NCBI GenBank assembly: GCA_022376515.1
Contig: WTXI01000050.1
Coordinates: forward strand, 62,001-126,000
DNA from: Lactifluus volemus
Lineage: Eukaryota; Basidiomycota; Agaricomycetes; Russulales; Russulaceae
Length of the DNA stretch: 64,000 nt
Direction: 5' to 3'
The notes under the pieces are model-generated. The model had not been told where the DNA came from. It saw only the letters and a program-made list of their open reading frames with translations, and did not search any database. Below, piece by piece: positions 49,174 to 61,106 of the stretch; position 1 is the first letter of the stretch, and the number at the start of each line of letters is the position of its first letter. The translations under genes and the position numbers were made by a program.

Positions 49174-52100
49174 TCAATCATCAACAATACTCAGATTTCC
49201 AAGAAAGTCATTTACCCTATCCAGCTCTTCATTTAGAAGATCATCTTCCTCCACATCGGGTGTATCATCCTGCACAGCAGACAAATCAGCTGCCTCATCA
49301 CCGTGGTTTAGACCCTCGGAAGTACTAAGTGAGGAACACGTCCACAGATGGGATGAGATTTCAGGGTCGCGGGGGCCAGTGTAGTGCGGCAGGTTGTAGA
49401 TTTGATAGATATGTCTTCGATGAACTGTATTTTGCCGTGAGCGACGCACAAGCATCTCCTTGAGTTCAACTACGAGTGACAAGTCACTCTCATTAAGGCG
49501 TGTGATCACGGTCTTGAGCACAGTCTCCTCATTATTCATCCAATCAACAAGCCGCGCAATCTCCACGTTGAGGCGGTAATGCTCTTCTTTTGCCCGCTCT
49601 AATCTGAGAGTGTGCAGAGTCGCTTCACGGTTCGCAGCGTCTGCCCACGGTTGGGAACGGATGTCCTCCCGGCACTCCCGAAGTAGCTCAAACTCGGCCA
49701 GGCTATCATAGGTCGAAATGTCCTTCCATTCGAGCAGAGGGCGGCCAAGCGATGCCGCTGCCTCGTTGTACCTTTTCAGCGCCCTCTGGATTGCCTTGCA
49801 CCGCGTCTTGAGTGATTTATTGATATGCGTGCGTAGCTTGTATCCTGAAGAACGATTAGTGAGGCACCCCATATTGTGACCACAGAGTGAGGACAGCACC
49901 AGTTCCTGATAACCCCATCTTCTGGAGTTCAAAAAGGCGAGAAATGACAAGTCCTTCAAGGCGTGTGAGCGCTTTCTGATATTCTCGAGTGGCAAAATAT
50001 TGCGATGCCGTTTGCCACTCAGGCATATCTGGTGTCCACCGATCTTTGATGTTATGCGTAGTCTCAAAAACTTGAAGCATGTCTTGCATGCGTTGATAGT
50101 TCTCGAAGGCATGTTGTTTCAAGATTTCCGCTCGTCCATGCACTGCCGACTGGGGAGGGACATTGGCAATGCAGTATGCGACAGCGTGGTCGTGTGATTT
50201 TCTAATTGATTACTAGATGGTCAGCGGACGGCGGACGCTCGTAATGAAAGTAACGAGAGGACGAACTTGGCTTTTTGATGCATGATGAGCAATTCTATAT
50301 ACTCGCAGGCAAATTCTTCTTCCGGAGACTCCTGTCTGCGGGATAGTAGATAGACCCGCTCATTTTCTAGGTGCTGGTGATAACGCGTGTCTTCATGTGA
50401 CTTTCCGGACTCGAGGGATGCGATGACTCCAGGGAGATCTCCGAGCAGCTGGCTTAACTGTTTGTAATTTCCTAGAAGGAATGTGGCTACGAAGGGCGTG
50501 AATATTGAGCCGCATGCAAATGAGTTACCACCTACATAGCTCCTGGTATTTGTCGTCATCATGTTGCCTAGAAAACAGATCAACGGCTTGCAGGCGATGA
50601 AATCGAGACGCGTGGCGTGTGGTATTTGCGAGTCCGTTGAAAGATGAGAAGATTCTCTCTGCTGTCTCGAGGTCCTCAATCCCGAAACCTGTAACAAAGA
50701 GGGGATGGAAGGAGAGTTGGCACAATCGCTTATGAGCGTATCCATGAAACGTGGGCACAACAAAACGGAGACCCTTGTTGTGTGCCTTGTGAGCTATGGA
50801 ACTATTTCCGACTGTGGCTGTGAACGAGCACCCGATGTCGTAGCCAATGCCTAGTTTGTCCCCAAAAACGTCGAGGGCACGATCAACAATTGCGAGGGGA
50901 TACTTAGCACTGGATCGTGTCAGTCGAGATGATGCACAGAAAGACATATTAAACAATCACTTACAGCTCGCCACTTTCTATCATATCAACAATCCACCAG
51001 ATAAAGCCATGGCGACAAGCCGAAAGAAAGATACCAGTCTCTCGATAGATCGCCCACATGCGTTTGAGATTGTCGCTTTGTGCTGCTTTCCAACGCTCTG
51101 TACAGGTGCTGTTGTTGCCATCGCCGTCGGCAGGTGCTGCTTCCTGGGAGTCTTTGGACCAAGCCACTGGCAGTGCTTCATCCCCATTGGCACGGATGTC
51201 ACTGCGATTTGCCTGAGATATGCAAAATGATGATTGAAGGATCATGGTATAATCGAGACACACGATACCTGTTTCTTCTGGTGCCTCGGCTTAACGTCAT
51301 GCTTGAATCGATTCACGATGTCTTCGGAGATGTAGTAATCGCTTGTGAAGGCCCTTGGGTCAGCATTGAGGCCTTCACGAAACTGGGCGCGCTTCAATGA
51401 CTGGTTTCCATCTAGGACACCGATCAAAGAAACCTCCAAAGGGACCTCACCGGGGATCTTGTGTTGGCAGCAAGGACAAGAGTGCTTGGCTCACCAATGC
51501 TCATCTGTTCTTCCCAGAGCCTTGTGGACCCTTGCATCGACACCTCTCAGGATCTTGAGGTATATGTGAATGTATCTGAGAAATATTCCCAGTAGCCGCG
51601 ATAATACGTTATCTGTGCACATTTCCGATGAGAAACCAGTCAACATGTGACGGGCACGAACTCACATTGTGATAGTCGCACAAGGACCGGACCCACGCTT
51701 GTATGCTGAGACGAGGCTGGCGAACGCGTAGACGACGATAAAGCTCCAGCGTGCGCAGTGAGACCGCAAACGAAACACGAGTCGGAGCAGAACTGAGACA
51801 CCCTTGCAGTAATAAGTTCATGTTTGGGTAATCACACCCAGGGAGCTGCAGAAAAATGTGCTGTTCTGAAAAGTCTAGGCACACGCCCATCAGCGCCAGT
51901 CAGAACGCCATCATACAAACCACAAGTACATACCATATACATCGATCATCAACAGAGTATATCTCTCAGCCGCATCGAACGTGTGATGGTCTGCGGCCCC
52001 GCAACGCTTGTACTGAAGGTAACTATCGATAAGTGACGGGAGCTGGGTCTCCCACTTAGACTGGGCGATCTGAATGCGCTGCGACCGTGTTTGCCTATTG

Positions 52101-52586
52101 TGGCGTCTGCGCGACCTGTGGTGTCCAATAACCAGTGAATAAGACTGTATAAATTCTGTGTTGACAGTACTTACGACCCAATGTACTCCTCAAAGTGTTC
52201 TATTTCGTGCCCCTCACCAGCTATCTGCATCTCCATGTCGAGGGGGCTGTTGTCCCAGTCATCGTCAATCCATTCGCCTGCTTCGTTTTGGATATCTTCC
52301 ATTAAATCATCTCGTCCTGTGGCATTGTCCAGCCCGAGAGCACGCTTGCTACTTGAAGACAATCCTTGTGCTGGATTAGATGGCCTTCAATAAATTGAAA
52401 CATGCCATACTCACTCGCATATTCGACTTTAGTACGCTCCGCGAATAACTCATCTATGGCCTTTTGCTTTGCCTTGCTTATTAGCTCAACTCGAAGCTTT
52501 GCGACATTGTCAAATCGGGGGCCGCTGGGTGGGTGTTTGCGACGACCAGTAGGAGCGATATGAAACTTGACACGTCCGTTTACCAT
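49174..52586 (-). CDS. KDZ transposase (multi-exon)
   Basis: Starts near 52586 with M-V-N-G-R and a basic G-R-R-K-H-P-P-S-G-P segment, the usual KDZ N terminus. In order on the minus strand: acidic linker (about 52360-52175); the P-x-x-V-S-F-A-V-S-x-x-T-L-E-L-Y block (about 51790-51700); S-E-D-I-V-N-R-F-K (about 51340); C-T-E-R-W-K and E-T-G-I-F-L-x-A-C-R-H-G (51115-51000); G-Y-D-I-G-C-S-F and F-H-G-Y-A-H-K-R-L-C-Q (50870-50720), the conserved catalytic-core region; T-T-R-H-A-S-R-F-H-R; and a long coiled C-terminal part with R-L-E-G-L-V-I-S-R-L-F-E-L. The last intron, 49845-49899 (55 nt), joins in phase. I did not resolve every intron, and near 50550-50520 a clean join was not found, so a lesion there is possible. 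Confidence 0.85.
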
Positions 52587-54886
52587 GTTGAAGGGGATGT
52601 GGGAATAGTTGTCAGTTTTCTGGGAACAGCCGGGGACTACATCACCAAATACGAAGCTTATATGAAGTGCCCTGCTTATTTGGGGCATGCCAGCGGCCCA
52701 AAATGGATGCGCGGTGATGGATTGTACATTTCTAGTAATGGGATTGTCAGATATTGATGTTTCCGAGATAACAACTTTCAATACTCACCAGCTTTTCCAA
52801 GCAGTGACTACGTGTGCACGTAACCCATAGAGAGTGCATTACTGCCCTTGCCTGAGTGTCCCAAGCGTCCTGAGATACTAGTAAGATACCAGAGTGTGGT
52901 CCAAGAGTTCAGCGGCTCCAGCCAGTGCTGGCAGTAACCTAGGCTCTGAGATCAGATTCCTAGCTAGATGTAAAGCAGCCGTTCACAAATTGAATGTGCC
53001 TAGACCAATATATGATAGTTCCCAAAGAAAGAGCACTTGCTTCGCAGTTCGCAGATCACAAGTCGAAGTCGATAGCTATCAGCGATCGAGGTTCCCAAGT
53101 GACGTACAAAGTGGACCCAGCTCCCATACACATAGAACCAAGTCAAGTTCCATCATAGATTGAGTGTAATCGATACAAAAACATCTTGAAAAACATGAAC
53201 GAGAGCGAGCGGGAGTCTTGCCCGGATGCACGGTCCGGCCGTTGAGATAGCCCCGGATTCAGTTGATCCCACAAAAATCGTCCAGATCGTGGCTCTTGGG
53301 CTCACACTTTCTGGGCGCTATGATCACATAAAGATAGAGAACTAAAATGTGCATTGAAATGTGGCGTTTTTTCGGTTTAAAATAGTGCTGGTTTGAATCA
53401 AAACCCCAAACATCAAACATAACGTGCCGGAGTGCTTATGATAAGGACAAGATCTGTACCGATCTCCCCCTAGAGCCATGCGATTTGTCTAAGGATGCAT
53501 GTACACGTAGAGACATACAATTTAAATATACATGTTGAAAATGAAGTAGTGGATCTATGTGGAAGGTGTGTAAACTGTGGAAAATGTATTATGAAAGGTA
53601 CATCTGGACGCGTCAAGTCTCGAGTTTCACAAATGATGTTACACTGCGCTGTAAACCTATAGCACACCCTATATATGTCTGATGGTTTTTTTATTGGCAC
53701 GCTTGCAAAATTTGTGCATATTTAAAGTATGCAACACAGAATTCATCATTCCACCCTCACAAAGTGAATTGCATTGGTTTAGAGGGAGATCGACGTAGAT
53801 CTGAACTCCTTTATTGTATCTGACAGTGGAATGGTGAGTGATTTTCATTGCACACCTTGTAGGTCACTACATATCACTAAAGCTACTGGATTATGGTGGA
53901 AATATGTGGTTTATCATGTCATGATGATACTGTACGAATAGCTTCAGAAAGAGGGCTGCGATCTAGCACGATCGGACTGGATCTGAGGGTTGTGGGAGGC
54001 CGGACCGGTCTCATGTACACTAGTCTCCCATCTTTGCCTCCAACTCTCTTGCTCGATGTTCACACATTGTTCAGATCCCAAGATTACACTTGGAGCATAA
54101 CAGCTCTCTTTCAGATCAATCTTTCAGACTGTAAGGCGGCCCTTAGTGGATGCCTTACAATAAATAAAAATAGTTCACATCGAGATAGATATATTTGAGT
54201 GAGGTATTAAGTAACTACTACAAAGATCCTAAGCTATCTAAATTAACGGGCCAGCTCGAGGCTGCGCCAGGCGTCGCCCGACGCGTCGGTAAGTGTCGGG
54301 CTCGCGCAAGCGGCCTCCCGGACCGGCTCGAGCCCATATCGGGCAAGGGCCAGAAAGAACACAGACGCGAGGCCATCAAGCCTCGTAGATCAGAGTAAAT
54401 TTTACACACTGAGACAAGGGTGCATAAAATAAATCATATTGTCTGAGAACTACAGGTATATGATAAAGCGATAAAGATTATCACCTTCAATGAATGTCAC
54501 GCCACGGTCCAATCCGAGGTGCCTCGCATCTCGTGTCAATGACATTGGCGGCCCGGCCCGCCTAGATAGCACGAAATTAAGCCTTGCTTTCTGCTCAAGC
54601 GTCAAAAGTTCCTTGAACGGAATGTCGATTCTCGGCGCTCTTGCTCGGGCTGTCAGTGGCTGACATCGGAAGATATGTGGCGTTCCAGTGCGGACCTGTC
54701 TTCTCAATATCTATTTGTCTATGGTCTTTCCTTTCCTTGCGCATAAAGGCCGTCTCCTGTGCCAATAAAGAACGACCCCTGAAACTGTCTGAGTCTTAGT
54801 TCTCTCCAGGTGCTTCTGATTTAAAGCCATCCCTGGGCTCGCACCTACGCCACATTCTCTGTGTTTCCTGTGTTATTTTCCCCCCA
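52587..54886. other. Spacer between KDZ transposase and companion genes
   Basis: Should contain the divergent promoters. Short protein-like pieces occur, such as minus-strand 54450-54707 (with I-P-F-K-E-L-L-T-L-E-Q-K-A-R) and plus-strand 54195-54398, within a GC-rich island at about 54245-54370. None is recognised. The rest (53200-54190) is AT-rich with nothing identified. Confidence 0.4.
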
Positions 54887-56006
54887 ATGCGTTCTCGTCT
54901 TCCTCTTCAATATGACACTGGCATCTCGAAAAAGGGTGATGTTGGCCCTCACTGGGATACTGTTTCCAATGCTGCCATAACAGTGTGCATCAATGGAATT
55001 CAAGACCAACGCTTCTCTCACAATGCTCGCTCTGCAGAGACTGCGCGCACCATTTCTGGTTGGTCATTAGACCAAAATGCATTCCCGACTGTCGAAAGCG
55101 GTTTGCACGAGGGGTTTATCAAGCAAAGTGTCGATAGGAAGGAGACACGAGAGAGATTGGTGCGAATAATATTGGATGCGGTGCGTATCACTTAATTCCT
55201 ATTCCTATGGTAGCTAATATACGAAATAAAACCAGGTTGCTGCGCTTGAGCGCTGTTGCGGCGTCGCCTGCATATTTGCGGTCTTTCAAGGAGAGCGGCG
55301 CCCATCAGAGGCAATGGACCCCGCACATACACTGTCCCTTAACGATCGCAACGTGCGCCTGTTTTCGAGCAACATTTTCACACTCTACCCACATATCTAC
55401 GACCCTGCCATCGAGGACATCAAGACGATATGTCTGTCACAACTTGGCATCGCCTACATGCGGGATTTCCGCACTCACGCCAAGCGATCCAATTATTTTG
55501 CTAAGGCTCTTATGGAACCCCTAGAGCCTACTCACTCGATTATCACACAGGCGCAGACTCTTCCTCTTGACGTTTTGTCGGGTCTTTGGTCACCCCTCCG
55601 CTGCACATCGGCTCCAATCTCGCATGGAGAGCACGCACCTACAGTATCTGATGAACTGGGTACCTTCGGTCAGTTGTCCTCTCGCATAGCATCGTTATCG
55701 GTGCGGGAAGATGGCCCACGGCCGTCCACCCCATATCCCGATTCCCGTCTATCGTGGACAGGATTGGGCCCCCCCAATCTGAATGTGTCATCGCTACGTC
55801 AACAAAGGTCGCCATCTCCCACGAAGAAGAAGAAACTCCCCGCCCTTGTCATACAACTCCTTAATTCGCTCCGTGAGGGACAATCCAAGTCAGGTGAAGT
55901 CTTGGCTGTCTACAATTACGTTCCGCAACAGTGCCAAGAGGAAGCCTTGGTTGACATCGGATTTAATCAAGCAGTCGCAAAAGCGTTGATATCTCTGCAG
56001 AACTGA
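54887..56006 (+). CDS. KDZ companion gene 1, unknown function
   Basis: Exons 54887-55180 and 55236-56006, with a 55-nt intron (GTGCGT...CAG); the join keeps frame and gives 354 residues. Exon 1 encodes a soluble domain with H-N-A-R-S-A-E-T-A-R and F-I-K-Q-S-V-D-R-K-E-T-R-E-R. The start of exon 2 has R-C-C-G-V-A-C-I-F-A-V-F-Q-G-E-R-R-P-S and then a helical, Tyr/Phe-rich block. The middle is Ser/Pro-rich. A basic K-K-K-K patch (about 305), possibly a nuclear signal, precedes a compact helical C terminus. No known domain is recognised. Its location inside the transposon and normal splicing suggest it belongs to the element, not to a captured fragment. Confidence 0.7.
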
Positions 56007-56305
56007 ATTGGGACATTGGACTGTTTCAAGTTGACAGGGTATACGCTTATGTTCATCTCCGTTTTCACTCTTACCCACGTGTTTGACAGATTGAATTTGA
56101 ACTTGAATTGACCGTCACCCACTTTTGGGATTCCTGATGGTTTCTTGGTACGTGCCTGGTTCACTTCCTACGGGGTTTACTGACTGTCTCTATGTATCCC
56201 CGTCTAGTGACCGTTTGTTTACCAGCTTTCTTAAATCGCGTCTTTCATCCAGTCGATCTAGTTTACCATCCCTCATTTGTACATATCAGAGTCACACCTC
56301 GCAAC

Positions 56306-58150
56306 ATGACAATCGTTACTACTGAGGACTCGAAAAAGAAACATCGCCCGAAACCTCTACCTAAGAGTGACCAAGAGCGTGCTAGTGCCAAAGCCCAGGC
56401 AACCGAGAAGAAGGTGAAGCTAAACGCAGCTATCAAAGCAGCGATCGAGGTCATCGACAAGATCATCGAAGACCTCGGGATGAGCATGAGATCACCTTCG
56501 ACCATGCGTCAACGATGGTGCACCTTGGAGGGCGAGTATTCAAGGATCGGCGTCGTCCATCGATCCAGAACGCGTACCGGTTTTGCCTAGCACGTATCGA
56601 GGATGGTAGATGTAAGTGAACGCAATCTTTCCTATCATTATATTTTTATAGATCTAATATATCTTCTTTATTCTAGGGAACGTAGAAGAGCACCCTGAGA
56701 AGATCGGTGTCATCGGCATCATCGAGAAATGCAAACAAAGCGGTAGTGACTACAAGTCACTCTCCGAAGCCAACCAAGAAGTCCTCCTGGCGCTTCTGCA
56801 GGAAAATCGTGACAAGCGGGACACAGGTATCGTTGGGAAGCCCAGCGTCGCACAACAAGACATACGGACCTCATTGGACCACATCACTCAGGAGGTATGT
56901 ATTCACATTGGATATCCGGAAGACCACCATCGATGACCTCTAGTAGTTGGCAAATTTGAATCAACGCAGCAACTTTGAATATTTTGTCATTGGTGCACGA
57001 CGTGACGCTGATCCCTTCACTAATTCGTTTGTATGCGTGTCGACAGTGGGGGGTGACTTCATCGACCAGTACCTCCAGTTCAAGCCCTTACAGCTTGCCA
57101 AACACTTCGACGCATATTCGACAAACCACAGTCGCCTTGCAGGTGAGGCCACAACATAGTGTGGTGATGCCCAGTTATGCATAATTTCACAGGTGTTATA
57201 AACGTGAAAGCATCAGAAAATGCCAAAGGCGATAGGAAGAATGCCATGAAGTCATTAATAATGGAAATTCTCCGGAGGATGTACCGTGCGTAGCATAACT
57301 TCAAGTTGTTCAATCTTTCATATCTCACTGTCATTCAGGAGAACTTGTGAATCGGGAAAACCCCCGACTAGACTGGACGAAGTGGGCCAAAGGAATCCCT
57401 GATAGCAGCGGCATCGTTTTGCGTGGATGGCCTTTGGACCAGCCACCAACTGCGCTGTCGCATATTCGCAATAAAACCGAAATGCAGGCCATCCTTGACG
57501 CGATCATGCGTAAAGACTGTCGCTTTGATCGAGTCGGAGTGAGTGTGGACGGGGATGCCAGTGAAGATACATCCGATGGTGCGTACAGGGCAGGGATAAC
57601 ATTCAAAGTGTAAGCAGTTGCTCAATGCAGATACATGACAGATACATCATTTCGCCCGGGGGGGACGATTTTGCGGTTCAATAATGAAACTGAAATGATG
57701 GTGGAAACACGAAGCAGTCGAAAGCGTCGGACCGAGACTCACTCGGACGTCCGTGAAAGCAACAAAGAAAATCAGCCCGAGGTCGCTCAGGCTAACTCTG
57801 AGTCCAGGTCTGCGCCACGAACGGCTAAACGGGCTCGCATTATCACACCTTCACAACCTTCGTCTGACCAGCCTGAGAGTGTCGTCCCACCCGAGTCCCA
57901 GTTGCCCACTGAGCCTGTTCCCGCACCTGCACAATCTTGCGAATCCGCTGCAGGTAGCATCGCAGGCAACATGGCCAGCGTCCTCACGCTGCCTCCTACA
58001 GCAGGGCCACCTGTGATTTGCGCAGATGATTCATCTTTATCGAGCCCCAACTGTTTGGACTTACTAACAGATCGCACACTCGTTTCCTTCCCAACGGATG
58101 TCTCCAACACTTCCGGCGGCGATACATTCACAAACACCACCGCAGCTTGA
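56306..58150 (+). CDS. KDZ companion gene 2, large uncharacterised fungal family
   Basis: Start M-T-I-V-T-T at 56306 after a noncoding leader. The N terminus is Lys-rich then helical (A-A-I-K-A-A-I-E-V-I-D-K-I-I). Near 56478 the family-like reading (H-E-I-T-F-D-H-A-S-T-M-V-H-L-G-G) moves to the next frame, so there is a one-base indel or sequence error. Further exons follow through to about 57615 with GT...AG introns at 56612-56677, 56900-56970 and others. The last part (57635-58150) is Ser/Pro/Glu-rich with R-S-S-R-K-R-R and T-A-K-R-A-R, likely nuclear signals. The V-H-L-G-G ... P-S-I-Q-N-A pattern recalls a very large Agaricomycete family of unknown role. No TET/JBP dioxygenase motif was seen. 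Confidence 0.6.
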
Positions 58151-58397
58151 ACCATTCAAGTTGGGTGATTGCGCCAATGGACTGGACTGCTTGCGTCCGA
58201 TTTCTTGATCATTACTTTGCTAATGGACTCCCTTGTGTACTGAACGTACCTTGTTAATTCTTGAATGGCATAAGACATGCTTCGTTTACTTAGACAATAC
58301 GCCGGGCCAAATCCGAATAAATGTTTGATTGCTAAGCAGACTAAAATGTACACGATAATCAAATGTTAAGAAGTTGACAGCGGCAGATAGATGGGAG

Positions 58398-59570
58398 CCG
58401 GAGTGTGTCTAACGGGAAATCGTGTGAACTAAGGTGGAGAGTGAAACGTGGACTACAGCGCCTAAAAAGGAGACGCGACACTGTCTCGGTGCTCGATAGA
58501 CTCATTGTCTAGAAAGGGAAGGGGGAAGCGACCTAGGTGGGTGGCGCTGACCAAAAAGGCCGCATTTCATGGACTAGGTGGATGAGTGAGCAAAACGGAC
58601 TTAGTATGCATGGCTCACCTGAAGGAACGACGTACATGGAGCTGAATGTATGAAAGTGACCAAAAGAAGGCGACGCATGGGCCAGATGGATGGCATCTTC
58701 CAAAAAAAGAGGACATATGGATCAGATGGACGAGACAGAAAAGAAACAGAAGGAGCGATGGACTGACTGGATGAGATGGACCGAAAGGAGACCGCATGTG
58801 GATCAGATGGACGATATCTTCCAAAACAAGAAGATATATGGATCAGGTGGATGAGACAGCAAAGAAATGGAAGGAGTAGTGGACTGAGTGGATGAGATTG
58901 ACCAAAAGGAGACCGCGTGTGGACCAGATGGACGATATCTTCCAAAACAAGAAGACATATGGACCAGGTGGATGAGATAGCAAAGAAATGGAAGGAGTAG
59001 TGGACTGAGTGGATGAGATTGACCAAAAGGAGACCGCGTGTGGACCAGATGGACGACATCTTCCAAAACGAGAGGACATATGGATCAGGTGGATGAGACG
59101 GTAAAGAAACAGAAGGCGTGATGGACTGACTGGATGAGACCAAAAGGAGACCGTGTGTGGACCAGATGGATGGTATATTCCAAAAGAAGAAGACATATGG
59201 GCCAGGTGGATAGACTTGACATAAAAGAAGTGGGCGGGTGGATCCAATGGATGAGTGAACAGATGGGCGGGGAGGGAGGCGCGGGAGAGCTTGTTTAGGA
59301 AAGCTACGGAACAGAGATGCCGGCGAAGAGTTGCCTAAGACCCAGTTGACGCCAACTCTCTCATTGAGGAAGGGGTATGTGGATGCCGTGGATGATTAAA
59401 ACATAAGAAATTGTCGACTTGAAAAAAAAACTGAGCGGACAGGCCAATTTGGGAAACACGAGGAGACGATCTATATGGATGACCTAATGGGCCATGGACG
59501 CCCCATTTGGGTGGGTGGAGACCCACCTGTGCACCGGGCCGGGTCGATAAGTTCGATTACACGTACAGGT
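58398..59570 (-). repeat. KDZ right terminal inverted repeat with about 120-bp tandem units
   Basis: Reverse complement of the left TIR, with the same array of about five units (58680-59180). It ends CACGTACAGGT at 59570. Confidence 0.9.
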
Positions 59571-59578
59571 GATGTTGA
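59571..59578. repeat. KDZ target-site duplication, right copy
   Basis: GATGTTGA, identical to 47912-47919. Confidence 0.85.
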
Positions 59579-59599
59579 GGCCGTTGAGACGTTGAGGCC

Positions 59600-60560
59600 T
59601 AATAACTTCTGCGGGCCTGACGATCGGCGTTGTGGTCGACTCTGGTGACGAAGTGACGCACATCGTTCCGGTACATGACGGCTTTGCGCTACCCCATCTC
59701 ACGAGGCTACTCGATATCGCCGGGCGCGACGTCACGCGGTAACAAGCTCCTGCTCATGTGCGGCGGGTACGCATTCAACCGCACGGCCGACATCGAGACC
59801 ATTCGGAAGATCAAGGAAAAGCTTTGTTACGTCAGGTACGTTTTATATTTATCGCACCCCTCACGTGAATCGTTGATAACGTTTATTGGTTTGGTTTCTA
59901 GCCATGACCTCGACATGGACACCCGATTGGCAGAAGGAGACCACCACGCTGGTGGAGAGCTACACCGTGAGGTAGGTTCGTGACGCCTTAGCTTCCGATA
60001 TCATTCAATATTCTAGCTTTGTGATATCGCAATCGTCAGCTGCCCGATGGCCGAACGATCAAGGTCAGCTCTGAACGCTTCGAGGTGCCCGAGTGCATGT
60101 TCCAGCCACACCTAGTCAATATCAAGCACCCGGGCGTCGCAGAGATGCACTTCGAGACGATCCGGAGCGCGGCGGTCGACGTCCGCGCGGGAGCTGTACC
60201 AGTACAGCGTGCTGTCAGGAGGATCGAGCATGTACCCCGGCCTCCCTAGCCGCCTCGAAAAATGAAGCAACTGTCCCTTATGCGCGTGCTCAATCGCGAC
60301 CCTTCGCGTCTGAATGTACGTCCAGACCTTGACTCTCGTCATTATCACCTCTCTGTTCTCTCCCCCTTCTTTTTTCATATGGCGCTGACGTGGCGCTGCC
60401 TTTCTTTTTCTTTTCAGAAATTCAATATCCGTATCGAAGACCCGCCGCGCAGGAAGCACATTGTCTTCCTTGGGGGTGTCATTTTTGGCGGGAATCATGA
60501 GGGTACGAGAAGAGTTTGGGTATCAAGAGCGAACAGGGCATACGCTCCTTGGATATAAAT
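59600..60560 (+). pseudogene. ARP2: ARP2 (actin-related protein 2) pseudogene fragment
   Basis: Plus-strand pieces match the second half of ARP2, the actin-like subunit that nucleates branched filaments in the Arp2/3 complex: [23 protein letters not shown] (about 59620-59690), [11 protein letters not shown] (59765-59800), L-P-D-G-R-T-I-K-V (about 60040), [12 protein letters not shown] (about 60080-60115), [17 protein letters not shown] (about 60210-60262) and F-N-I-R-I-E-D-P-P-R-R-K-H (about 60421-60460). A TGA follows L-E-K where the gene should continue, and frames change at least three times. Introns with GT...AG edges remain, so it is a DNA-level copy. The 5' half is absent. Confidence 0.85.
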
Positions 60561-61106
60561 TGGGCCGTGGAGTTACGAGACAAGATGGCTCCCCCATCAG
60601 GCAAGCCGTGTTTATCTGTGGAAACAACCAGCTCGAAAAATTGTCCCCGTATTATCGATAATAGAATCGCGGTAACCGTCACAATGTACGCACCTGCGTG
60701 GCGATTCAAATTCAGCACAAGCTCTGAGCAATTGATTGAGCAAAGTCTTCATATGCATATTACAGGCACAGAGAAAGCACAAAAGTCAAGAAAGAAGAAC
60801 CGTACTAAAAAAGAAACTGGTATGGGAGTAGCACTGGGAGACCGTCACGGTGCCGTGTGTGAGAAAAATAGAGATGAGCTAGCGAGAGGTACTAGTTGTG
60901 AATCAAGACAGCAGTAGTAGAGCTGCGTATGAAGACGAAACATAACACAAGACTTAAACACGCCTAGAACTGACATCGCTTTCCTAATATGCAGTCACTT
61001 CAGCCTTGGCACGGCTCAGAGACGAAACAGCTTACCGAACTCCAAATACGATCACAACAACGTATGACTGTGTCTCACTAAGACAGAGTATATGACCTTT
61101 TCGATC
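60561..61106. other. Intergenic, 3' flank of DUF6535 gene D
   Basis: No gene recognised. Near 60870-60895 a block (GATGAGCTAGCGAGAGGT) resembles the GAGTTGGTGAGAGGT block downstream of genes B and C. Confidence 0.45.

Larger units (their letters stand above)
47920..59570. mobile_element. KDZ DNA transposon, 11.65 kb, complete with TIRs and TSD
   Basis: Flanked by perfect 8-bp duplications (GATGTTGA). Ends are long inverted repeats starting CACCTGTACGTG on the left and ending CACGTACAGGT on the right, about 1.15 kb each and built largely of tandem repeats. Inside are a KDZ transposase gene on the minus strand reaching to within about 90 bp of the left TIR, a 2.3 kb spacer, and two plus-strand spliced genes running to within about 250 bp of the right TIR. 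It inserted between DUF6535 gene C and an ARP2 pseudogene. Confidence 0.92.

Noticed and set aside
54887..58150. TET/JBP dioxygenase as KDZ cargo
   Set aside because: Looked for because fungal KDZ elements can carry it; no H-x-D ... H iron-binding pattern with suitable context in either companion gene.
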